In this document: positions 25,438 to 33,345 of the stretch, piece by piece | How the letters are laid out: the number at the start of each line of letters is the position of its first letter | Position numbering within the stretch: position 1 is the stretch's first letter | Origin: Methylobacteriaceae bacterium | GTDB taxonomy: Bacteria > Pseudomonadota > Alphaproteobacteria > Rhizobiales > Beijerinckiaceae | Reading direction: 5' to 3' | Length of the DNA: 40,884 bases | Assembly (NCBI GenBank): GCA_947444195.1 | Contig: CANEZL010000042.1 | Coordinates: 1 to 40,884, forward strand | Made by a program: the position numbers and the translations under genes | The notes under the pieces: generated by a model | Databases searched by the model: none | The model's input: the letters and a program-made list of their open reading frames with translations, nothing else | What the model was told of the DNA's origin: nothing

Positions 25438-26061
25438 ATGTCGGAGCCGCAAAAAAGGGGCCGCGGTCGACCCCCGAAGCTCGACCGGCAGGCAGCCCTG
25501 CGGGACGCGATGACGCTGTTCTGGGAGAACGGCTACGAAGGTACGACCTTCGACGACCTCATCGGCAAGATGAGCATCAGCCCGTCGAGCTTCTACAACG
25601 CGTTCGGCAGCAAGGAGCAGCTCTACCGGGAGGCGACGGAGTGCTTCGTCGAGGGCGCCCGCGAGTGGATCCTCGGAAGCCTGTTCGAGGAGGGCGTGAC
25701 CGCGCGCGCGGCTTTCTCGAACCTGTTCGAGGCGGCGGCGACCCATTTCACGATGCCTGGCACGCCGCGCGGCTGCATGGTCTCGCTGTCCGGCACGCAC
25801 CAGGCCGCGAGCCTCGCGCCGCTGCGCGAGATGATGGTCGACATCCGCGCCGGGACGGAGACCTACTTCGCCGAGCGCCTCCGCAAGGGGATCTCGGACG
25901 GCGACGTGCCGGCTGACATCGACGTGGACGCTCACGCGGCCTTCCTCCACACGCTGCTGCGCGGCCTCGCGGTCCAGGCCCGCGACGGCGCCTCCTGCGA
26001 GAAGCTCGTGAGGATCGCGAAGGCCGGCCTCGCGGGGATGCCGGGGCGGATGGACGCGTGA
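25438..26061 (+). CDS. TetR/AcrR-family transcriptional regulator
   Basis: 207 residues from ATG at 25438; the TTG at 25417 is unlikely. A basic start (KRGRGRPPKLDRQAALRDAM) leads to the TetR HTH TTFDDLIGKMSISPSSFYNAFGSKEQLYREA at about 36-66. The effector domain includes TPRGCMVSLSGTHQ and VDAHAAFLHTLLRGLAVQARDGAS, as in the subfamily with a C-terminal TetR_C-type domain. It is divergent from the RND operon and has operator-like palindromes in the shared promoter, so it is almost certainly the pump's local repressor. A stress ligand is unknown. Confidence 0.92.
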   Translation: MSEPQKRGRGRPPKLDRQAALRDAMTLFWENGYEGTTFDDLIGKMSISPSSFYNAFGSKEQLYREATECFVEGAREWILGSLFEEGVTARAAFSNLFEAAATHFTMPGTPRGCMVSLSGTHQAASLAPLREMMVDIRAGTETYFAERLRKGISDGDVPADIDVDAHAAFLHTLLRGLAVQARDGASCEKLVRIAKAGLAGMPGRMDA

Positions 26062-26397
26062 CGGCGTCCGGCGTGGTCGCCACGTCCATGTGGCCGCAGC
26101 CGGCGATCTGGCGGTTTGCCGGCCGCCCCGCCCCGCCCGGATGTCCCTGCGAGCGTCGGCCTCGCGGCGCCCCCCGGGCGTTTGTCCCTTCTTTGCGTCT
26201 CGGCACAAAGGTCAACGGGGCGTCAATTCCTGCCAAACGGCAGGAGAGCATCCGGCCAATTCAGCCCAATCCTTCCCGAGAGGTTGCCGACTGCCGGGAT
26301 CGGGTCGCGGAGTTCGCGGACGGTGCTCCCGCCGCGGTGGTCGAGAATGCCTTCCCTCGGCACTTCAACCCTTCGCAGGATTGTCGTGGACCAAGTT
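26062..26397. other. Intergenic region between convergent TetR and LysR genes, with element B
   Basis: 336 bp with no convincing gene. At 26181-26242 it holds the second copy of the element seen at 16052-16111: TTTGTCC at 26181-26187, then ACAAAGG at 26205-26211 and CTGCCAAACGGC at 26230-26241. Neither flanking gene starts here, so the element has no obvious target and may be left from a lost gene. A stem of CTTTG/CAAAG (26191-26195 and 26206-26210) is also present. Confidence 0.5.
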
Positions 26398-27288
26398 TCA
26401 CCCGCCGATATAGGCCGCTAGCTCGTCCGGCGTACCTTGCGGGAACGCCAGTTTCAGGTGGTCCAGGAACGCCGAGACGCGCGCGCTGAGCAGCCGGCGC
26501 GACGGATAGAGCGTCCAGAGCGTGATCTCGGGGCCCTCGACGTCTCCCCAATGGGCGAGGGTGCCGGCCTCCAGGTCGCGGCTCACGAGCGAGATGGGCA
26601 GGGCCGCGGCCCCGACGCCGACCCGGACCGCGTCGCGGATCATGATCATCGACGACAATCGGAGGATCGGCTCGAACGGTATGCGCGACCGTCCGCCTAG
26701 CGTTCCCACCTGCCAGGCCCTGCCGACGCCAGAGCCGCGCACCACTGCCGGCACGACCCGGTTGCCGGGGGGACGCGCCAGCATCGCGCTGGCCACGACG
26801 ACCATCCGGTCGCGCAGGAAGATGCGGCCGACCAAACTCTCGTCCGTCTCCGGGTTCACCCTGATGACGAGGTCGTAGCCTTCCTCGACCATGTCGGTGG
26901 CGCGGTCCTCGGTCGTGACCTCCAGTTGGACCTGGGGGTGCTTCATCGCGAACTCGGCCGCGAGCCTCCCCATCGCGACCTGCGAGAACAGGAGTGGCGC
27001 ACTGATCCGCAGCCGGCCCCGCGGCTTCGCGCCGCCCGAGGCGATGGCAGCCGCGGTCTCGTCGAGCTCGGCCAGCAGCGTTCCCGTCCGCTCGTGGAGC
27101 GCGCGCCCCTCCTCGGTCAGCTTCAGCGTGCGGGCGCCGCGCTCGAACAGACGCAGGGCGAGCGCGGCCTCCAGCTCGGCGACCCGGCGCGACAGCGTCG
27201 CCTTCGGACGCCCCGCCGCCCGCGCGGCGCGCCCGAACCCGCCGTGGCGGGCAACGAGGTTGAAGTCGGCGAGGGCCAGGAGGTCCAT
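26398..27288 (-). CDS. LysR-family transcriptional regulator
   Basis: 296 residues from ATG at 27288 (AGGTGG about 4 nt upstream; GTG at 27297 is a weaker start). The HTH is DFNLVARHGGFGRAARAAGRPKATLSRRVAELEAALALRLFER, with the unusual recognition helix PKATLSRRV, common in the subgroup that uses K-A-T-L-S. The substrate-binding domain is complete (RLRISAPLLFSQVAMGRL, then YDLVIRVNPETDESLVGR). It is divergent from the NmrA gene with 102 nt between, the classical LysR layout. A small palindrome GACG-GAT-CGTC lies at 27304-27314. The regulator probably controls the NmrA/DUF1857 transcript. Confidence 0.92.
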   Translation of the reverse strand: MDLLALADFNLVARHGGFGRAARAAGRPKATLSRRVAELEAALALRLFERGARTLKLTEEGRALHERTGTLLAELDETAAAIASGGAKPRGRLRISAPLLFSQVAMGRLAAEFAMKHPQVQLEVTTEDRATDMVEEGYDLVIRVNPETDESLVGRIFLRDRMVVVASAMLARPPGNRVVPAVVRGSGVGRAWQVGTLGGRSRIPFEPILRLSSMIMIRDAVRVGVGAAALPISLVSRDLEAGTLAHWGDVEGPEITLWTLYPSRRLLSARVSAFLDHLKLAFPQGTPDELAAYIGG

Positions 27289-27390
27289 GTGTTCCACCTA
27301 TGAGACGGATCGTCCAGATATAGCACCTTTCGGCACGGACATGGATCGCTAACTTCCGGCCTGTCACCGACAGCAAACCGGAGAGTTTCC

Positions 27391-28257
27391 ATGACCATCC
27401 TCGTCACCGGTGCCACCGGCACCATCGGCCGCCATGTCGTCGACAATCTGGTGAAGCGCGGCGCGGACGTGCGCGCCCTGGTCCGCGATCCCGCCAAGGC
27501 CGGCTTGCCGGCGGGTGTCACCGTAGTCCCCGGCGACCTGCTCGACGTCGACGCCCTGCGAAGCGCCTTCTCGGGCGTCTCGACCCTGTTCCTGCTCAAC
27601 GCGGTGGTACCCGACGAATTCACCCAGGCGCTGATCGCGCTCAACGTCGCCCGGGAGGCCGGGATCAAGAGGGTCGTCTACCTGTCGGTGATCCACAGCG
27701 ACGTCTACGTGAACGTGCCGCACTTCGCGGGCAAGTTCGGCGTCGAGCGGATGATCGAGGCGATGGGCTTCGAGGCCACCATCCTGCGCCCCGCCTACTT
27801 CATGCAGAACGAGATGACGGTGAAGGACGTCGTCCTCCAGCACGGCGTCTACCCCATGCCCATCGGGGCCAAGGGGCTGGCCATGGTCGACGCGCGTGAC
27901 CTCGGCGAGGTCGCGGCCATCGAGCTCATCCGCCGCGAGCGGGCCGACGGGCCGCTTCCGCTCGACCGGATCAACGTCGTGGGCCCCGAGACGCTGACCG
28001 GCGCGGACGTGGCCGCGATCTGGTCGGAGGTGCTGGGACGTCCCATCGCCTATGGCGGCGACGACACCGCCGGGTTCGAGCGGAACCTCAGGCAGTTCAT
28101 GCCGGGCTGGATGGCCTACGACATGCGCATGATGGCCGAGCGCTTCCTGAGCGACGGCATGGTCCCGGAGGCCGGCGACGTCGAGCGGCTGACCACGCTT
28201 CTGGGACGTCCGCTGCGCACCTACCGCGATCTCGCCACCGAGATCGCGGCTGCCTGA
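27391..28257 (+). CDS. NmrA/SDR-type NAD(P)-binding protein
   Basis: 288 residues. Rossmann motif TGATGTIGRHVVDNLVKRG at 6-24, the NADPH-type Arg in LVRDPAK, PGDLLDVDALRSAF, and the NmrA-like FLLNAVV. A segment YLSVIHSDVYVNVPHFAGKFGVERMIEAMG followed by TILRPAYFMQNE matches the family pattern. GAGAG is the ribosome site upstream. It is transcribed away from the LysR gene and is followed by the DUF1857 gene 41 nt downstream, so they are probably co-transcribed. Substrate unknown; quinone or nitroarene handling is a guess from the family. Confidence 0.9.
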   Translation: MTILVTGATGTIGRHVVDNLVKRGADVRALVRDPAKAGLPAGVTVVPGDLLDVDALRSAFSGVSTLFLLNAVVPDEFTQALIALNVAREAGIKRVVYLSVIHSDVYVNVPHFAGKFGVERMIEAMGFEATILRPAYFMQNEMTVKDVVLQHGVYPMPIGAKGLAMVDARDLGEVAAIELIRRERADGPLPLDRINVVGPETLTGADVAAIWSEVLGRPIAYGGDDTAGFERNLRQFMPGWMAYDMRMMAERFLSDGMVPEAGDVERLTTLLGRPLRTYRDLATEIAAA

Positions 28258-28298
28258 AGCGGAATCGCCGTGCCAACCCCCTCGAAAGGAGCGTCATC

Positions 28299-28772
28299 AT
28301 GATCTACTCGACCGCGACCGTCCCGGTGAACCCGCCGGGCGAGACCCCGCTGACCCGCGCCCAGGCATGGCGGGGCCTCGTCCTCAAGGCCCGCGACGCC
28401 CGCCAGTTCCTGCCGCCTGGTCTCTGGACGCGCTGCGAGGTCACCGAGGAGAGCGCGACCCACATCGTGCGCGAGGCCACCATCGGCGGCGTCGAGCTGC
28501 GTGAGATCATCGCCTTCGAGCCCGGGGCGAAGATGACCTTCTTCCAGGCCACCGGCCCCCGGGAGGGCGCCATCGTCAACGAGCTGTTCGAGGACGAGGG
28601 AGGCGCGCTCCAGCTTCGGTTCTACTGCTACCTCGGCCTGCGCGGGAAGGCGCCGGGCGGACCCGAGGAGCAGGCCGAGCAGGCGCAGTTCGACGGCGAC
28701 AAGGGCTACAAGGCCGCCCTGCTGTCGACGCTGAAGCGCACCCGCGCATTGCTCGCCGAGGGCGCGCTTTAG
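28299..28772 (+). CDS. DUF1857 (AtaL-like, SRPBCC) protein
   Basis: 157 residues, ATG with AAAGGAG upstream. An SRPBCC (Bet v1-like) fold: YSTATVPVNPPGETPLTRAQAWRGLVLKARDARQFL, then EVTEESATHIVREATIGGVE and EIIAFEPGAKMTFFQ, and the long C-terminal helix KGYKAALLSTLKRTRALLAEG. These proteins bind hydrophobic ligands or catalyse small-molecule cyclisation; the family's exact role is unproved. It follows an NmrA gene and may act on the same substrate. Confidence 0.85.
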   Translation: MIYSTATVPVNPPGETPLTRAQAWRGLVLKARDARQFLPPGLWTRCEVTEESATHIVREATIGGVELREIIAFEPGAKMTFFQATGPREGAIVNELFEDEGGALQLRFYCYLGLRGKAPGGPEEQAEQAQFDGDKGYKAALLSTLKRTRALLAEGAL

Positions 28773-28806
28773 AAGCGCCGAGGCGGGGATGCCAGGTGCT
28801 AAGGGG

Positions 28807-28847
28807 CGGCTACCGGCCGGCCTCGGTAGGTTGCCGACCGGTAGCCG
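28807..28847. terminator. Bidirectional hairpin between convergent genes
   Basis: CGGCTACCGG (28807-28816) pairs perfectly with CCGGTAGCCG (28838-28847), with a further CGGC/GCCG pairing in the loop. It lies between the ends of the DUF1857 and LysE genes, as expected of a bidirectional terminator. No T-run. Confidence 0.6.
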
Positions 28848-28865
28848 AGTGTCGGATTTCGACCA

Positions 28866-29495
28866 CTAGGCCGCCGGACGGCGGGCCGCCGCGAGGGCCA
28901 ACCCGAACGTCACCATCAAAGAGCCGCTCGCCCGATTGACCCAGAGCAGGCCCCTGGGGCTCGCCATGAACCTCCTGAGGCGCGAGCCGGCGAAGGCATA
29001 GGTGACGACCGACACTCCCTCGAACACGAGGTAGAAGCCCCCGACGACGGCGAAACTCGCCCAGTAGTCGTCGGGGTCGATGAACTGGGGGAAGAAGGCG
29101 GTGAAGATCAGGATCGCCTTGGGGTTGCCGAGGGCGACGAGGAACTCCTGCCGGAACAGGCCGGAAACGCTCCGCGCCGTCGCGCCCGGCGTCTCCCCGA
29201 GGCCGGCATGGTCCTTCGCGATGATCAGGCGGGCGCCGATCCAGACCAGGTAGGCGGCGCCCACCCACTTCAGCGCCGAGAACAGGAGTTCCGAGGTCGT
29301 GAGCAGCACCCCGAGACCGAGGGCGGTGACGAGGATCATGATGGCGAAGGCGAAGAGCCGGCCCGTCGCCGCGGTCACCGCCGTACCCATGCCGTGCCGC
29401 GCGCTCGTGGTCACGGCGAGGAGGTTGTTTGGGCCGAACGCCATTGCCAGCGCGAAGCAGGCCGGGACGAACAGCAACAGAGTCTGATGGGACAT
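28866..29495 (-). CDS. LysE-family amino acid exporter
   Basis: 209 residues from ATG at 29495. Six transmembrane segments in the LysE/RhtB pattern: TLLLFVPACFALAMAFGPNN with the conserved GPN, AVTAATGRLFAFAIMILVTALGLG, SALKWVGAAYLVWIGARLII, FLVALGNPKAILIFTAFFPQF with the conserved GNPK, VVGGFYLVFEGVSVVTYAF and SGSLMVTFGLALA. Inner-membrane export of amino acids or small metabolites. It is 41 nt downstream of the membrane-protein gene on the same strand, and so probably in one operon opposite the LysR gene. Confidence 0.92.
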   Translation of the reverse strand: MSHQTLLLFVPACFALAMAFGPNNLLAVTTSARHGMGTAVTAATGRLFAFAIMILVTALGLGVLLTTSELLFSALKWVGAAYLVWIGARLIIAKDHAGLGETPGATARSVSGLFRQEFLVALGNPKAILIFTAFFPQFIDPDDYWASFAVVGGFYLVFEGVSVVTYAFAGSRLRRFMASPRGLLWVNRASGSLMVTFGLALAAARRPAA

Positions 29496-29536
29496 GGGAC
29501 GCGTTCCGGTGCGGTCGTCGTGGGGGGCTCGGCCTG

Positions 29537-30313
29537 TCACGCGGCCTTGGGCACGGGGGCGCGGTGGATGAGCCTGAGCGCGCCGGCCTGCACAAGCAGC
29601 GTACTCGCCGTGGCGGCCAGGAAAGCCGGCACGATGCCGGCCGGTATCAGCAACAGTCCGAGCACGAAGAAGAACGTGGCGAAGCCGTAGAGCGCCAGCA
29701 CCATGCCGCGCAGCACCTGGCTGGCCATGGCGGTACCCCGCATGCGGTGGGCGAAGACGGCGAGGATGGCGCCGAAGACCGGGAAGCTGGCCATCACGCC
29801 GGCGGTCTTGGCCCCGACGAACGCCGCGGCCGCGGTCAGCGTCAGGACGAGCGTCGTCGCCACGCCCATGCGCGCCGGCAGGTCCCACCAGGGCGCCGCG
29901 ACGGTGCCGCGCACGGTCTCACGATGGGGGATGAGGTGCGCCGATGCGGTAAGCATCAGGAGCGCCAGGACGAAGTAGCCCCAGTGCGGCAGGGGCAAGG
30001 CTTGGATGAGGAAGCCGGTGCCCGCATAGGCCAGCGCCCCACCCAGCAGGGCGAGCGCCCAGCCCTGCCGGGCCAGGAGGGCGTAGCCGAGACTGAAGCA
30101 GGCCTGCGCCGCCGTGCCGACCAGGGACCCGTTGGTGGCGGCCGCGGCGAAGTCGGGCCCGTACTGGATAGCCAGGAAGGCCGCCACCGGGCCGGAGGTC
30201 AGGGGCAGGCCGACGAGCCAACCCCCGATGGCATCGCCCCAGCGCCGCCCGGCAAGGCTCGCGGCCAGGATGAGGAGGGGCGGCAGCACCAGCTTGAGGA
30301 GGATGAGGCTCAT
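29537..30313 (-). CDS. Integral membrane protein, hypothetical
   Basis: 258 residues from ATG at 30313. Eight or nine hydrophobic segments: LILLKLVLPPLLILAAS, GPVAAFLAIQYG, WALALLGGALAYAGTGFLIQ, WGYFVLALLMLTASAHLI, MGVATTLVLTLTAAAAFVG, VFGAILAVFAHR, VLRGMVLALYGFATFFFVLGLLLIPAGIV and the last AFLAATASTLLVQAG. Motifs GGWLVGLPLTSGPVA and MASFPVFGAILAVFAH recur in uncharacterised inner-membrane proteins. A transport function is plausible. It heads a probable operon with the LysE exporter, divergent from a LysR regulator. Confidence 0.75.
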   Translation of the reverse strand: MSLILLKLVLPPLLILAASLAGRRWGDAIGGWLVGLPLTSGPVAAFLAIQYGPDFAAAATNGSLVGTAAQACFSLGYALLARQGWALALLGGALAYAGTGFLIQALPLPHWGYFVLALLMLTASAHLIPHRETVRGTVAAPWWDLPARMGVATTLVLTLTAAAAFVGAKTAGVMASFPVFGAILAVFAHRMRGTAMASQVLRGMVLALYGFATFFFVLGLLLIPAGIVPAFLAATASTLLVQAGALRLIHRAPVPKAA

Positions 30314-30442
30314 GGACGAAGGGTCTTGTCGGGCAAGCCGCGGGCGGCCGCGCAGGTCGGGCGCCGCGCATCGCGGCGCTCTCCGGGAAAGGGCTGGGAA
30401 GCCGCAGGCGTCGCCACGACTGCTAGTCCTGAGACGTATCCG

Positions 30443-30489
30443 CGACAAACCAATTGTCGTCACTTGATGCGTGAGCGAGGCTCACGCAT
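30443..30489. promoter_or_regulatory. Palindromes in the LysR/membrane-protein divergent promoter
   Basis: Two inverted repeats lie in the 185-bp gap. CGACAA/TTGTCG (30443-30448 and 30454-30459) has a 5-bp spacer. ATGCGTGAGC/GCTCACGCAT (30467-30476 and 30480-30489) is perfect with a 3-bp spacer and ends 9 nt before the LysR start. The second could be an autoregulatory operator or a 5'-UTR hairpin covering the ribosome site. Confidence 0.6.
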
Positions 30490-30498
30490 ACACCGGGC

Positions 30499-31431
30499 AT
30501 GGTCGACCGCCTCCCGCCGCTGCAGACGCTCCGCGCCTTCGAGGCCGCCGGCCGCCTCGCGAGCATGACGCTCGCCGCCGAGGAGCTGCATGTCACCCAC
30601 GGGGCGGTAAGCCGGCACGTCCAGACGTTGGAGCGGCATCTCGGCGTCACCTTGTTCCGACGGTTGACCCGCCGGATCGTGCTGACCGACGAGGGCGCCG
30701 CGTTCCTCGCCGTCGTCCGCCGCGCCCTCACCGAACTCGCGCAGGAAGCGGAGCGCCTGCGGGGCCACGGGAGCCTGACGCGCTTGTCGGTCAGCACGAG
30801 CGTCTCGTTCGCCAGCAAGTGGTTGGCGCCTCGCCTTCACTGCCTGAAGACGCGGCATCCGGAGCTGGACGTCCACCTCGACGTCACGGACCTCAACGTC
30901 GACCTGAACGCTGGGCGGTTCGACGCGGCCGTCCGCTACGGCGTCGGCCGGTATCGGCAAGCCGAGGCCGAACGCATCCTTGAGGAGACCGTCACGCCGC
31001 TGTGCAGCCCCGGCTACCTCACCGGCATGGGAGCGGCGCCTTCCATCGAGAGCCTCGCCGGTTGCACGTTGCTCCACGAGGACCGCATGTTGCCGAACTG
31101 GGAGCGGTTCTTCGCGTCCGTGGGGGCGAGGGGAATCCGCGGGCGCCAGAACCCGGCCTACAGCCACGCCAGCATCGCCATCGAGGCGGCCATCCGCGGG
31201 GAAGGCGTCCTGCTGGGACGCAGCGCGCTCGTGGCCGACGACGTGGCCGCTGGGCGCCTGGTCGCCCCCTTCCCGGAGGCGCGCCTCGCCGCCGAGCGGG
31301 GCTACGACCTCGTCTATCGTCCCGGCAATCGCGAGCATCCCAAGGTCCGTGCCCTTAGGGACTGGCTGGCCGACGAGATCCGCCGGTCTCCCGGCGACTT
31401 GGCGGCCATGGCCCCGGGCGACGGCGCCTGA
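30499..31431 (+). CDS. LysR-family transcriptional regulator (GcvA-like)
   Basis: 310 residues from ATG at 30499. The start RLPPLQTLRAFEAAGRLASMTLAAEELHVTHGAVSRHVQTLERHLGVTLFRRL is the GcvA/AmpR-type HTH (HGAVSRHV). The effector domain begins RLSVSTSVSFASKWLAPRL and contains GRFDAAVRYGVGRY; the C-terminus is complete. Divergent from the membrane-protein/LysE operon, with palindromes in the shared promoter, so it probably regulates that operon and itself. Ends 6 nt from the convergent HxlR gene. Confidence 0.92.
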   Translation: MVDRLPPLQTLRAFEAAGRLASMTLAAEELHVTHGAVSRHVQTLERHLGVTLFRRLTRRIVLTDEGAAFLAVVRRALTELAQEAERLRGHGSLTRLSVSTSVSFASKWLAPRLHCLKTRHPELDVHLDVTDLNVDLNAGRFDAAVRYGVGRYRQAEAERILEETVTPLCSPGYLTGMGAAPSIESLAGCTLLHEDRMLPNWERFFASVGARGIRGRQNPAYSHASIAIEAAIRGEGVLLGRSALVADDVAAGRLVAPFPEARLAAERGYDLVYRPGNREHPKVRALRDWLADEIRRSPGDLAAMAPGDGA

Positions 31432-31437
31432 CTTCGG

Positions 31438-31944
31438 TCAGGCGTGCCCGAGGACCTTGCGGTTCCTGTCCTCGATCACCGCGCGGGTGTTGGCCGTGGC
31501 CCCCGGCCCAGGGGCGTACCGCACGTTCCGGAAGGTCAGGGGCCTGCCATCCGTGCCACGGACGGTGATCGGCTCGACCGGCTCGCCGGTGGCGTCGTCG
31601 ACGAACTCCGTCGGGTACTTGCAGTCCGGAACCAGCCAGCGGTCGCCCCACTGCTTGAGCGCGACGATGACCGGGTAGAGGTCCTCGCCCTTCGGGGTCA
31701 GCCGGTAGCCCTCGGTGTTGGCGCGCTCCCCAAGCTCGAAGCGCTCGATGATGCCGAGCTCGGTCAGGCGCTGCAGGCGGGCGGTGAGGATGTTGCGGGC
31801 GATGCCGAGCCCGCGCTGGAACTCGTCGAACCGCCGTGCGCCCTGGGTGCACTCCCGCACGATGAGCAGCGACCACCACTCGCCGACCTCGTCGAGGGCG
31901 CGGGCGATGGAGCAGTTCATGCCGGAGAAGCTCTTCCGCTGCAT
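31438..31944 (-). CDS. HxlR-family transcriptional regulator
   Basis: 168 residues from ATG at 31944 (GGAAGGG upstream). A winged-helix HxlR protein: NCSIARALDEVGEWWSLLIVRECTQGARRFDEFQRGLGIARNILTARLQRLTELGIIER, then GYRLTPKGEDLYPVIVALKQWGDRW. Cys11 (MNCSIA) is the position at which many HxlR proteins sense electrophiles or quinones, and a second Cys is in VPDCKY. A 50-residue C-terminal extension is typical of the longer subgroup. Divergent from the MFS exporter, with a striking repeat in between, so it very likely represses that exporter. Confidence 0.92.
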   Translation of the reverse strand: MQRKSFSGMNCSIARALDEVGEWWSLLIVRECTQGARRFDEFQRGLGIARNILTARLQRLTELGIIERFELGERANTEGYRLTPKGEDLYPVIVALKQWGDRWLVPDCKYPTEFVDDATGEPVEPITVRGTDGRPLTFRNVRYAPGPGATANTRAVIEDRNRKVLGHA

Positions 31945-31964
31945 CGGACCCTTCCGCGAGAAAA

Positions 31965-32009
31965 CAGTTGCATCATAAAACTGTCGCCGATAGTTTCATC
32001 ATGCAACTG
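31965..32009. promoter_or_regulatory. HxlR/MFS operator region, two paired sites
   Basis: CAGTTGCATCATAAAACT (31965-31982) and AGTTTCATCATGCAACTG (31992-32009) form an inverted repeat in which 16 of 18 positions pair. The same two blocks also align as direct repeats (14 of 17 identical), since each has AGTT...AACT ends. Centres are 27 bp apart. It is AT-rich in a GC-rich context and lies in the 106-bp gap between the two divergent genes, so it is a convincing HxlR operator pair. Confidence 0.75.
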
Positions 32010-32050
32010 CGTTGGCCGAGGGTCAAGGCGCAGTGCCGGAGGAGGCCGCC

Positions 32051-33232
32051 ATGGATAGGCGTTTGCTCGTACTCGCCCTGGGCATGTTTGCGCTCGGCAC
32101 CGACAGCTTCGTGATGGCCGGGGTGCTCCCGGAGATTGCCAGGGGCTTCGACGTCTCCATCGGCGCGGCCGGCCAGGTCACGACCGTCTACGCCATCACC
32201 TACGCGCTCATGGCGCCTACCGTCGCCGCGGTCGCGGCGAACGTGCCCCGCAAGACCCTGCTGCTGGCGAGCCTGGCGACCTTCGTGGTCGCCAACCTGG
32301 CCACGGCGCTGGCGCCGACCTTCGGCTTCGCCCTAGCCACGCGCGTCCTGGCCGGGATAGGCGCGGCGATGTTCGCCCCGACCGCCACGGGCGCCGCCGC
32401 GAGCATGGTGCCGCCCGAGAAGCGGGGCTTCGCGCTCGCGGTGGTGATCACGGGCCTGACGACCTCGACCGCGCTCGGCACGCCGGCCGGCGCGCTGATC
32501 GGCGGCCTCGGCGACTGGCGCTGGACGATGGTGTTCGTGTCCGCCCTCGCCGCCGTCTCCGGGCTGGGCGTGTGGGCGCTGCTCTCGGAGCTTCCGTTGC
32601 CGCCGGCCATCGGCCTGGCGAAGCGCCTGGCGCCCGTCGCCGACCCGCGCGTGGCGCTGACCCTGCTGACCACCCTCGTCTACCAGACCGGCCACTTCAT
32701 CAGCTACACGTACTTCACCGTCGTCCTCGACCGCGCGCTTGGCCACGACACGCTCCTGATCAGCGCGCTGCTCGTCCTCTGGGGCGCGAGCGGCATGGTC
32801 GCGAACCTCGTGACCGGGCGCCTGTCCGACGTCATCGGGAACCGTCGGGTGATCCTGGCCGGTCTGGTGATCCTCATCGCCGATATGGCCTGGCTGCCCA
32901 CCGCGGGCGCCCACCTCTGGACGACGGTCATCGCCGTCGCTGTCTGGGGCGCGGTCGCCTGGGGCCTGCTCGCCCCGCAGCAGCACCGCCTCGTGGTCGT
33001 CGCCCCGCAATCCGCCCCGGTGGTACTCGGCCTGAACACCTCGGGCACGTACCTCGGGGTGACCGCGGCCGGCGTCATCGGCGCGCTGGCCATCCCGAGC
33101 GTCGGCGCGCACGACCTCGGCTACGTCGGCGCCGGCATCGTGGTCGTCGCCCTTGTCCTTGCCGAGCTCGCGACCCTTAGGATCAACGCGGCCAACCGCT
33201 CCGCCCACAACGCGGCGTTGGCTGCCGCCTGA
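32051..33232 (+). CDS. MFS transporter (DHA1-type, drug or metabolite exporter)
   Basis: 393 residues from ATG at 32051 with GGAGGAGG upstream. Twelve transmembrane segments. The start LLVLALGMFALGTDSFVMAGVLPEIARGFDVSIGAAGQVTTVYAITYALMAP is typical of the DHA1/AraJ-like group, and TRVLAGIGAAMFAPTATGAAASMVPPEKRG covers motif regions TM4-5. The loop between TM2 and TM3 is a short degenerate motif A (ANVPRKTLLLAS). It is divergent from an HxlR gene, a common pairing for inducible exporters. A strong terminator follows. Confidence 0.92.
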   Translation: MDRRLLVLALGMFALGTDSFVMAGVLPEIARGFDVSIGAAGQVTTVYAITYALMAPTVAAVAANVPRKTLLLASLATFVVANLATALAPTFGFALATRVLAGIGAAMFAPTATGAAASMVPPEKRGFALAVVITGLTTSTALGTPAGALIGGLGDWRWTMVFVSALAAVSGLGVWALLSELPLPPAIGLAKRLAPVADPRVALTLLTTLVYQTGHFISYTYFTVVLDRALGHDTLLISALLVLWGASGMVANLVTGRLSDVIGNRRVILAGLVILIADMAWLPTAGAHLWTTVIAVAVWGAVAWGLLAPQQHRLVVVAPQSAPVVLGLNTSGTYLGVTAAGVIGALAIPSVGAHDLGYVGAGIVVVALVLAELATLRINAANRSAHNAALAAA

Positions 33233-33263
33233 ACCGCGGCGTATCGGGCCTCGGCCCGAAGGC

Positions 33264-33295
33264 CGGGAATGGCCCCGCTAGCGGGGCCATTCCCG
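33264..33295 (+). terminator. Perfect 32-bp palindromic hairpin
   Basis: The sequence 33264-33295 is fully self-complementary with GCTAGC at its centre; the left half reads CGGGAATGGCCCCGCT. It lies 31 nt after the MFS stop and is followed by TTTT at 33303-33306. A cruciform-capable, very strong terminator that separates the MFS gene from the EamA gene. Confidence 0.75.
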
Positions 33296-33345
33296 TGCGT
33301 GGGTTTTCGAGCCCCGCAGACCGATCCATTCCCTGAGGGGCAGTC

